Notes under the pieces: model-generated
Database searches by the model: none
What the model saw: only the letters and a program-made list of their open reading frames with translations
What the model was told of the DNA's origin: nothing
NCBI GenBank assembly: GCA_016210125.1
Contig: JACQUS010000175.1
Coordinates: 1 to 6,793 of the forward strand
Direction of reading: 5' to 3'
Length of the DNA stretch: 6,793 nucleotides
Source: Chloroflexota bacterium
GTDB lineage: Bacteria; Chloroflexota; UBA6077; FW602-bin22; JACQUS01
In this document: piece after piece, positions 1 through 5,282 of the stretch
Position numbering within the stretch: the stretch's first letter is position 1
How the letters are laid out: each line of letters begins with the position of its first letter
Translations under genes and position numbers: made by a program

Positions 1-2
1 AT

Positions 3-893
3 CTAGGAGCCCATGCCGTACGCGCTCGGCCGAAGCGCCATATCGCGCAGGCGCTGCACGCGCTCGGCGGTCGACGGGTGCGTGCTAAACAGGCCGGAGA
101 TGCCACCGTGCAGCGGGTTCACGATGTACAGGTGCGCCGTCGCCGGATTCACGTCGGCCGGCCGCATGCGAACGCCGGCCTCCAGGCGCTCCAGCGCGTC
201 GGCTAGCGGCAGCGGGTTGCCGACGATGCGCGCGCCGATAGCGTCGGCCTGGAACTCGCGCGCCCGCGAGATGGCCATCTGGATGAGCATCGCGGCAATG
301 GGTGCCAGGATGACCAGGAGCAGCCCGCCAACGATGTTCGCGAGCCCGCCGCCCTCCTCCTCGTCGCCGTGGCGCGCGAAGCCGCCGAACATCAGCGCCC
401 ACTGCGCCATGTGCGCCAGCATGGTGATGGCCCCAGCCATGGTGGCCACGACCGTGGCGATGAGCGTGTCGCGGTTTCTGATGTGTGCCAGCTCGTGCGC
501 GATCACCCCGGCCAACGCGTCCGGCGAGAGCAGCCGCGCGATGCCAGTCGTCACGGCCACGGCGCCGTGCGCCGGGTCGCGCCCGGTGGCGAAGGCGTTC
601 GGCGTGTCGCTCTGGATGACGTAGACGCGCGGCTTGGGCATCCGCGCGTAGCCGGCGAGCTGCTCGACCATGCGGTGCAGGTCCGGCGCCTCCGCCGGGC
701 TGACCTCCTGCGCGCCCGACATCTTCAGCGCGATGGAGTCGGAGAACCAGTAGGAGATGAAGTTCATCAGCAGCGCAAACATCAGTGCGACGACCATGCC
801 CGACGGGCCGCCGATCATGCGCCCGAAGAAGATGAACAGCGCCGTCAGCAGTGCCAGCAAGAAGACCGTCTTCAACGTATTCGCCGTGGTCAC
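3..893 (-). CDS. htpX: HtpX-type membrane zinc metalloprotease (peptidase M48B)
   Basis: This 296-residue integral membrane endopeptidase belongs to the HtpX family, which degrades misfolded or damaged inner-membrane proteins alongside FtsH. Seen in sequence: two hydrophobic N-terminal segments (about residues 8-27 and 31-50), the zinc motif HELAH at 133-137 (catalytic E134), and two further hydrophobic stretches (about 143-163 and 186-206). SRAREFQAD at 209-217 supplies the third zinc ligand, E213. The family signature FSTHPSTAERV lies near the C-terminus (269-279). Length and segment order match full-length HtpX, so the active site looks intact. The start is GTG, preceded by GGGAGGG (899-905 on the plus map) with a 5-nt spacer. 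The stop codon TAG lies at 3-5, so the gene is complete. It follows the merR gene by 34 nt in the same direction and probably shares its transcript. Other M48 members are possible, but the fit to HtpX is very good. Confidence 0.96.
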   Translation of the reverse strand: MTTANTLKTVFLLALLTALFIFFGRMIGGPSGMVVALMFALLMNFISYWFSDSIALKMSGAQEVSPAEAPDLHRMVEQLAGYARMPKPRVYVIQSDTPNAFATGRDPAHGAVAVTTGIARLLSPDALAGVIAHELAHIRNRDTLIATVVATMAGAITMLAHMAQWALMFGGFARHGDEEEGGGLANIVGGLLLVILAPIAAMLIQMAISRAREFQADAIGARIVGNPLPLADALERLEAGVRMRPADVNPATAHLYIVNPLHGGISGLFSTHPSTAERVQRLRDMALRPSAYGMGS

Positions 894-927
894 GATTACC
901 CTCCCGACCGCCGAACGTTCGTCCGCA

Positions 928-1386
928 CTAGATCACCGGGGGTGGCTGCTCGCCAGCCAGCGAGGCCAGCGTCTGCGACAGCACCGTCGCGTGGGCCACC
1001 AGCTCACGCGCCGTGCGCTCGACGCGCTCCCGCCACGCGCCGTCGCTCGGCAGGCGGCGCAGCCGCTGTGCTGCGCGATCCAGCGCCGCCTGCTCGCGCT
1101 GCATGGTCCGCACCAGCGCCTGGAGCCGCGCCCACTGCCCGGCCGGCAGGTCGCCGCCCGCCGCGGCGAGCAGCTCGCCGATCTCGGCCAGCGGCCAGCC
1201 CTGCGCACGCAGCGAGCGGATCAGGTCCAGACCCTCGACCGCATCGTCCGCGTAGAGCCGGTAGTTGCCCGGCGTCCGCTGGCACGGTGTCAGCAGCCCA
1301 AGGTCCGTGTAGTAGTCGATGGTGCGCTGGCTCACACCGCAGCGCCGCGCCAACTGCCCGATGCGGTAGAGGCGTGGATGGGCCAT
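928..1386 (-). CDS. MerR-family transcriptional regulator, upstream partner of htpX
   Basis: This 152-residue DNA-binding regulator has the MerR helix-turn-helix at residues 8-31 (IGQLARRCGVSQRTIDYYTD, then LGLL) and the wing around GNYRLY (40-45). Helices follow through about residue 72. Residues 84-112 are rich in R, Q, A and L and probably form the antiparallel dimer coiled coil. A short helical tail follows (115-145). The only cysteines are C16 and C35, both in the DNA-binding half. The C-terminal Cys pairs of the metal sensors MerR, CueR and ZntR are absent, so the signal is unknown and probably not a thiophilic metal. An upstream in-frame ATG at 1401 would add five residues, but it has no ribosome site and sits at the predicted transcription start. 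The ATG at 1386 has GGAGGT at 7 nt and is preferred. The gene lies 34 nt before htpX and likely controls it and itself. Confidence 0.93.
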   Translation of the reverse strand: MAHPRLYRIGQLARRCGVSQRTIDYYTDLGLLTPCQRTPGNYRLYADDAVEGLDLIRSLRAQGWPLAEIGELLAAAGGDLPAGQWARLQALVRTMQREQAALDRAAQRLRRLPSDGAWRERVERTARELVAHATVLSQTLASLAGEQPPPVI

Positions 1387-1391
1387 CCGCG

Positions 1392-1399
1392 CCACCTCC
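1392..1399 (-). promoter_or_regulatory. Ribosome binding site deciding the merR start
   Basis: GGAGGTGG on the minus strand, with GGAGGT lying 7 nt before the ATG at 1386. The alternative ATG at 1401-1399 overlaps this site and has no purine-rich stretch upstream (the preceding bases read TGTACGCTTTGAA), so the shorter 152-residue product is favoured. Confidence 0.75.
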
Positions 1400-1406
1400 A
1401 TTTCAA

Positions 1407-1435
1407 AGCGTACAGTGGCACGTGATGGTTGTCAA
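1407..1435 (-). promoter_or_regulatory. Candidate sigma-70-type promoter of merR-htpX
   Basis: On the minus strand a perfect -35 box TTGACA (1435-1430) is followed by a 17-bp spacer and the -10 box TACGCT (1412-1407), which keeps the most conserved T, A and final T of TATAAT. Transcription would start near 1400, leaving only about 14 nt before the merR start codon. The spacer contains the palindrome CACGTG (1418-1423 region), but I found no good longer dyad. A 17-bp spacer is the normal length, unlike the 19-20 bp spacers of promoters that MerR-type activators untwist. Simple repression or a different mode is therefore as likely as classical activation. The boxes are seen; their function is inferred. 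Confidence 0.6.
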
Positions 1436-1452
1436 GCCATAGAGCCGGCGCG

Positions 1453-1482
1453 TTGCCGCCGAGCCGGCGTGGCGACTAGACT
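1453..1482 (+). promoter_or_regulatory. Weak candidate promoter of the Tat-exported M28 gene
   Basis: TTGCCG (1453-1458), an 18-bp spacer and TAGACT (1477-1482) each match the sigma-70 consensus at 4 of 6 positions. Transcription would begin near 1489, just before the AAGGGGG ribosome site at 1489-1495. A 9-bp direct repeat GAGCCGGCG occurs at 1442-1450 and 1461-1469, flanking and overlapping this promoter. The match is modest and could be chance in GC-rich DNA. Confidence 0.25.
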
Positions 1483-1500
1483 GGAGCCAAGGGGGCGACG

Positions 1501-2493
1501 ATGTGCATGGGGCATGTAGGTGGCCCACGTCGGCGCTTGACGCGGCGCGGCTTCCTACGCCTTAGCGCCGTGGCGCTGGCCGGCGGCGGCGCCGCGGTGG
1601 TGCTCCAGCCGCTCTACCGCGTCTGGCTGCCACAGATCGGCCGCGGCCCGGCCCCGGCCGCGCCGCTCGACGCGCCGCGCTTCGACGGCCAGCGCGCCTT
1701 CGCACTGCTCAGGGCGCAGGTCGCCTTCGGCCCACGCAATCCAGGCAGCAGCGGCCACGCCCAGTGCCGCGCCTGGCTGCTCGACGAGCTGAGCGCGGTC
1801 TGCGAGCGCACGGCCGCGCAGGACCTCGCCGTGAGCGTCCGCGGCCAGCGGCTGGCGCTGAGCAATCTCATCGGACTCGTCCGCCCAGCCGCGGAGCGCC
1901 AGGTGCTCCTGTGCGCGCACTGGGACACCCGCCCGTGGGCCGACCAGGACCCCAACCCGGCCAACCGCCGGACGCCGATCCTGGGGGCCAACGACGGCGC
2001 ATCGGGCGTGGCGGCCGTGCTAGAGCTGGCACGCGTGCTCGCGGCGACGCCGGCCGACTTCGGCGTGGTCGTCGTCCTCTTCGACGGTGAGGACTACGGG
2101 CCGGGCATCGAGGACATGTTCCTCGGCTCGCGCTACTACGCCGACCACATCTGGCCCGACCGGCCGGCCTACGGCATCCTGCTCGACATGGTCGGCGACC
2201 GCAACCTGACCGTCTATCAGGAGGTCATCTCGACCCAGCGCGCGCCGGAGGTTGTCGCGCGGGTGTGGAGCGCGGCGGCGCGGCTGGGCTACGAGGCCGT
2301 CTTCCCGCCGGTGCCGAAGTACGTCGTCTACGACGACCACGTGCCGCTGCTTGACCGCGGCGTGCCGGTCATCGACGTCGTCGACTTCGACTACCCGCCG
2401 TGGCACACGCTGGGCGACACAGTCGAGCAGTGCGCCGCCGCCAGCCTCCAGGTCGTCGGGGAGACGGTCCTGGAGGCGCTCACGGGCGGCTAG
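1501..2493 (+). CDS. Tat-exported M28-fold zinc enzyme, glutaminyl-cyclase-like or aminopeptidase-like
   Basis: This 330-residue protein carries a twin-arginine export signal: TRRGFLRL at 14-21 followed by a hydrophobic stretch (22-37) without a lipobox. The folded enzyme is therefore expected outside the membrane, perhaps held by an uncleaved anchor. The M28 catalytic residues are in order: HWD (H140, D142), GAND (D165), FDGED (E197, D198), LLDM (D229) and PWHT (H302). Two further features recall type II glutaminyl cyclases, which turn N-terminal glutamine into pyroglutamate: LGSRYYA at 208-214 after the acidic pair, and DDHVPLLDRGVPV (278-290) leading to W301-H302. In human QC the equivalent Asp and Trp-His serve catalysis and zinc binding (family knowledge). 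Aminopeptidase activity cannot be excluded. The start ATG has AAGGGGG 5 nt upstream, and the Tat motif lies suitably close to it. The gene is divergent from merR and convergent with the TRAP gene. Confidence 0.88.
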   Translation: MCMGHVGGPRRRLTRRGFLRLSAVALAGGGAAVVLQPLYRVWLPQIGRGPAPAAPLDAPRFDGQRAFALLRAQVAFGPRNPGSSGHAQCRAWLLDELSAVCERTAAQDLAVSVRGQRLALSNLIGLVRPAAERQVLLCAHWDTRPWADQDPNPANRRTPILGANDGASGVAAVLELARVLAATPADFGVVVVLFDGEDYGPGIEDMFLGSRYYADHIWPDRPAYGILLDMVGDRNLTVYQEVISTQRAPEVVARVWSAAARLGYEAVFPPVPKYVVYDDHVPLLDRGVPVIDVVDFDYPPWHTLGDTVEQCAAASLQVVGETVLEALTGG

Positions 2494-2533
2494 CCGGCCG
2501 ACGAGCCATGGAAGGGGCTAAGGGCGAGGAACG

Positions 2534-2630
2534 CCTCACCCCTACCCCACCAGCGGGGCGCGAGCGGCCGCACTCGAACCTCGCCTCTCCTCCCCCTCTC
2601 CGCGTGCGGAGAGGGAGACCGGGGGTGAGG
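2534..2630. repeat. Palindromic intergenic element between convergent genes
   Basis: A 97-bp unit bounded by perfect 9-bp inverted ends, CCTCACCCC (2534-2542) and GGGGTGAGG (2622-2630). Near its right end is an inner hairpin: CCCTCTCCGC (2594-2603) and GCGGAGAGGG (2606-2615), effectively a 9-bp stem with a four-base loop. It fills most of the 143-bp gap between the M28 stop and the TRAP stop. Neither strand has a T-run after the stem, so it is not a textbook intrinsic terminator. It could still stop transcripts from both sides. The nested inverted ends look like a small dispersed palindromic repeat. Copy number in the genome cannot be seen from one window. Confidence 0.6.
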
Positions 2631-2636
2631 TTATGG

Positions 2637-4826
2637 CTACGCGGCCTTCAGCACCACGGCCTTCGGCGCCGGCCGCACCACCTTCTGCCAGACGTAGCCG
2701 GCGGCCAGCAGCCCAAAGCCGATCACGTCGCCGACGATGGCCGGGTAGATCAGCGCCACCGCGGCGGCGAAGAACACGATGCGCTCGACCGCGTTCAGCC
2801 GCCTGGTCAGGAAGCCGGCGCTGGACACGGCGAGCGCGGTGATGCCGAGCAGCGAGACGACCGTCCGCCAGATCACGACCTGCGGATAGTCGAAGAGCAG
2901 CAGCGCCGGCACGTACACGAACATGAACGGCGCGATGAAGGCGGCCACGCCCAGCCGGCAGGCATGGAACGCCGAGCTTAGCCACGGCGCACGCGCCAGC
3001 GCCGCGGCGACGTAGACGGCGGCGCAAACCGGCGGAGTGATGGCCGAGATGATGGCGAAGTAGAAGATGAACATGTGCGCGGCCAGCGGCATGATGCCCA
3101 GCTTGATGAGCGCCGGCCCGACGACCGACGCCGCGAGAACGTAGGCCGCCGTCGTCGGCACACCCATACCCAGGATGAGCGTCACGATCGCGGCGAAGAC
3201 GAGCGTCAGCAGGTAGTTGCCGGCCGCGAAGCTGAGGATGATGTCGGACATCTTCACGCCCAGGCCGGTCAGGCCGACCATCGCCACGACCATGTTCGCA
3301 TTGGCGATGAGCGGGGCGATGGCCACGATCCCGCGCCCGCCATTGTCGAGCGCGTGCGATAGCTCAACGCCGTTGTGCCGCAGGTCGGCCACGGTGCCGC
3401 GGCCGACGACGTAGACGACGAGCGCTGCGAGCAGCATCGCCCCGCCGGCCATGTTCGGGTCGAGCTGCGGGACGCCCCATAGCTCCGTCGGGAAGAAGAA
3501 CGCGCCGATGACCACGACGGCCGGGATGGCGCTCAGCCAGCCCGACGGCACGCGGAAGGCGAAGATGATGATCGACGTGACGAGGGTGTAGAACACCGAG
3601 GTCGTCGGGTCGTAGCCCTGCATCAGCATGATCATCAGCACGCCGATGGGCACGAAGAGCGGCCCGAGGCGGTGCCACTGCCAAAGCTGGCGGAACTTGG
3701 GGATGCGCTCTTCGGGCGCGCGCTGCATGCGGCCCTTGAGCCCCTCGTAGTGCACGGTCATGAACACGCCGGTGTAGTAGAGCAGCGCCGGGATGGCCGC
3801 TGAAGCGGCGATCTGCAGGTACGGGATGTTCAGCAGCTCGGCCATGATGAACGCGCCCGCACCCATGATCGGCGGCACGATCTGGCCGCCCGTCGAGGCC
3901 GTGGACTCGACCGCCGCGGCGAGGTCGGGCGCGTAGCCCGAGCGCTTCATCAGCGGGATGTTGAACACGCCGTCGACGACGACGTTGGCCACCGCCGATC
4001 CGGAGATGGTGCCGAAGAGCGCCGACGAGATGCAGCTCACCTTGCCCAAGCCGCCGTGCGAGCGGCCGACGAGGTAGAGCGCGATGTCGACGTAGGTCTC
4101 CCCGCCGCCGGTGTAGAAGAGCACCGCGCCGAAGATGATGAAGGTGGCGACGACGGTGGCCGAGATGCCGGTGATGGTGCCGAGGATGCCGTTGGTGGTC
4201 ATATAGAGGGTCTGGATGACCGTCTCGGTGCTGAAGCCCGGGTGGCCCCAGGCCCCGGGGAAGAGCGGCCCGACGTAGGCGTAAGCTACGAAGGCCAGCG
4301 AGACGAGCGGGAAGACGAAGCCGACCGTCCGGCGCGTGGCGTCCAGCACGAGCACGGTGGCGATCGCCCCGAAGAGGATGTCCCACAGCGTCGACGAGGT
4401 GGGGTCCTCGACGATGCGGTCGTAGTTTATGACCACGTAGCCCATGGAAACGATGCTGCAGACCACGAGCAGCCAGTCGATGGGCCGCACGCGGTTGCGT
4501 TGGCGCATGCGGTGCAGCGGGGGATACATCACGAACACCAGGGTAAAGACGAAGCCGAGGTGCAGGGCCCGCTGGACGAGGTTGGGGTAGGAGCCCTGCC
4601 AGGCGGTCCACATCTGGAAGGCGACGAGCGAGAGCGCGACGACGGTCACCCAGCGGCCGAGCGCGCCGGTGAGCGTGCGCGGCTCGGCTTCCTCGGGGTT
4701 CTCGATCTCCTCGGCCACGGCCTGCGCCGCGGCGACGTCGCGCTGGAGCGCCTCCTCGTCGATCTGGGGGGGCGCCGATTCGTGGGCCGGTACGCCCGGG
4801 CCCGGGGCTTTGATCGTGTCGCTCAT
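2637..4826 (-). CDS. TRAP transporter fused permease (DctQ-DctM, 4TM/12TM type)
   Basis: This 729-residue polytopic membrane protein is a fused TRAP permease, which drives uptake of organic anions with an ion gradient in partnership with an extracytoplasmic binding protein, usually of the TAXI family. Residues 1-50 are acidic and cytoplasm-like. The small DctQ-like part follows (hydrophobic segments about 57-72, 88-102, 116-134 and 148-185), then the large DctM-like part from about 205 on. Hallmarks: FGTISGSAVANVVVDG (271-286), ESTASTGGQIVPPIMGAGAF (307-326), LGMGVPTTAAYVLAASV (552-568) and the ISAITPPVCAAVYVAAALA stretch (593-611). The C-terminal part (about 625-715) adds several more hydrophobic segments, as is usual in fused members. 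The ATG follows GAGGAGG with only 2 nt between, an unusually tight spacing. No binding-protein gene lies on either side, so its substrate cannot be inferred. Nothing suggests truncation. Confidence 0.95.
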   Translation of the reverse strand: MSDTIKAPGPGVPAHESAPPQIDEEALQRDVAAAQAVAEEIENPEEAEPRTLTGALGRWVTVVALSLVAFQMWTAWQGSYPNLVQRALHLGFVFTLVFVMYPPLHRMRQRNRVRPIDWLLVVCSIVSMGYVVINYDRIVEDPTSSTLWDILFGAIATVLVLDATRRTVGFVFPLVSLAFVAYAYVGPLFPGAWGHPGFSTETVIQTLYMTTNGILGTITGISATVVATFIIFGAVLFYTGGGETYVDIALYLVGRSHGGLGKVSCISSALFGTISGSAVANVVVDGVFNIPLMKRSGYAPDLAAAVESTASTGGQIVPPIMGAGAFIMAELLNIPYLQIAASAAIPALLYYTGVFMTVHYEGLKGRMQRAPEERIPKFRQLWQWHRLGPLFVPIGVLMIMLMQGYDPTTSVFYTLVTSIIIFAFRVPSGWLSAIPAVVVIGAFFFPTELWGVPQLDPNMAGGAMLLAALVVYVVGRGTVADLRHNGVELSHALDNGGRGIVAIAPLIANANMVVAMVGLTGLGVKMSDIILSFAAGNYLLTLVFAAIVTLILGMGVPTTAAYVLAASVVGPALIKLGIMPLAAHMFIFYFAIISAITPPVCAAVYVAAALARAPWLSSAFHACRLGVAAFIAPFMFVYVPALLLFDYPQVVIWRTVVSLLGITALAVSSAGFLTRRLNAVERIVFFAAAVALIYPAIVGDVIGFGLLAAGYVWQKVVRPAPKAVVLKAA

Positions 4827-4900
4827 AGCCTCCTCGTAGCGTGGCCGCCGCGAACACGGCCGTTGCCGCCGACAGCCACCTCGTGACTCCTGTGAAAATA

Positions 4901-4965
4901 CCCCTCTGGGCGGCTACCCCGCCCCACCCCCCGGTTTGGGACGCAGAGGGGCTGCGCCCCTCTGC
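4901..4965. repeat. Hairpin element with a third copy of the stem strand
   Basis: GCAGAGGGGC (4943-4952) and GCCCCTCTGC (4956-4965) form a perfect 10-bp stem with a 3-nt loop. A further CCCCTCTG lies at 4901-4908, so the central CAGAGGGG (4944-4951) can pair with either neighbour. If transcription of the TRAP gene starts near 5039, all three strands lie in its leader. The structure is seen; the regulatory role is inference, and it may equally be a dispersed GC-rich palindromic repeat. Confidence 0.55.
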
Positions 4966-5045
4966 ACTCCCCGGCGGCGCAGCCGCTTTTCATTCATCGC
5001 TGGCGTCGCGCAGCGACATGGGCAACTCCCTAGAAACGCGCCCCT

Positions 5046-5074
5046 AGCATATGACAGGGCCAGCGGCCTGTCTA
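5046..5074 (-). promoter_or_regulatory. Candidate TRAP gene promoter with dyad in the spacer
   Basis: On the minus strand, TAGACA (5074-5069, 5 of 6 consensus) is separated by exactly 17 bp from TATGCT (5051-5046, 4 of 6, with T, A and final T kept). The 20 bp at 5053-5072 form an inverted repeat, GACAGG and CCTGTC (extended to CC and GG with one bulged G), lying almost exactly between the two boxes. Such placement suits a repressor or activator operator. Transcription would start near 5039 and give a leader of about 210 nt. Confidence 0.4.
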
Positions 5075-5199
5075 GACGTGCGACGCGCCGCGAGTGTAGC
5101 AAAACTCTATCAAGCCGTCGCCAGCTCCACGCACGGCTCTACGCTGCGCTGCCGGTTGCCTGTACGTGCGAGGCTTGTTCCCTCGCTGCCTCGCGTAGC

Positions 5200-5251
5200 T
5201 TTGACACCGCGCCGAGCGTCATATTTTTGACACCGCGCTGAGCCTCATATT
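5200..5251 (+). repeat. 26-bp tandem repeat carrying two TTGACA boxes
   Basis: Two adjacent copies, 5200-5225 and 5226-5251, share TTTGACACCGCGC, then GAGC, then TCATATT, and differ at only two positions (5213/5239 and 5218/5244). Each carries a perfect TTGACA (5201-5206 and 5227-5232). The second copy supplies the -35 of the argG promoter. The first has only a poor -10 (TATTTT at 5222-5227 with a 15-bp spacer). The duplication may be an operator pair or a recent slippage event. Confidence 0.8.
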
Positions 5252-5256
5252 ATAGT
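5227..5256 (+). promoter_or_regulatory. argGH promoter
   Basis: A perfect -35 TTGACA (5227-5232), an 18-bp spacer and the -10 TATAGT (5251-5256, 5 of 6). Transcription would start near 5263, leaving about 20 nt of leader with the GAAGGAG ribosome site (5269-5275). This is the strongest promoter-like sequence in the window. No sequence resembling the ArgR box of Escherichia coli was recognised around it. Confidence 0.7.
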
Positions 5257-5282
5257 CGGAGCCTTAGAGAAGGAGCGTTGCC

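Larger units (their letters stand above)
4827..5282. other. Gene-free divergent region between the TRAP gene and argG
   Basis: This 456-bp region separates two outward-facing genes. I see no credible coding sequence: short open frames here lack ribosome sites and family resemblance. It contains a candidate minus-strand promoter with an inverted repeat in the spacer (5046-5074), a strong hairpin (4943-4965), a smaller hairpin with two alternative pairings (5168-5194), and the argG promoter with its tandem repeat (5200-5256). No tRNA clover-leaf or recognisable riboswitch core was found by eye. Confidence 0.8.

Noticed and set aside
1387..1401. Upstream ATG for merR at 1401
   Set aside because: It overlaps the ribosome site for the ATG at 1386, has none of its own, and lies at the predicted transcription start.
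369..1442. A 357-codon plus-strand frame opposite htpX and merR
   Set aside because: It is a shadow of two well-supported minus-strand genes, with arginine- and proline-rich composition and no domain.
3364..4857. A 497-codon second frame on the minus strand overlapping the TRAP gene
   Set aside because: Its translation is R-, H- and P-rich filler typical of a shifted frame of a GC-rich gene. The TRAP frame itself has full family hallmarks.
4974..4990. Short GC hairpin (GCGGC-GCA-GCCGC) followed by TTTT as a plus-strand terminator
   Set aside because: The stem is only 5 bp, the T-run is short, and no plus-strand gene ends upstream of it.
4841..5047. A 68-codon plus-strand frame in the TRAP-argG gap, including a terminal nine-codon ATG start
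   Set aside because: There is no ribosome site and no hydrophobic or family pattern, and it runs through the hairpin element. A leader peptide is not supported.
5100..5200. Possible tRNA or other small RNA in the argG upstream region
   Set aside because: No clover-leaf, T-loop pattern or CCA end could be found. Only small hairpins are present.
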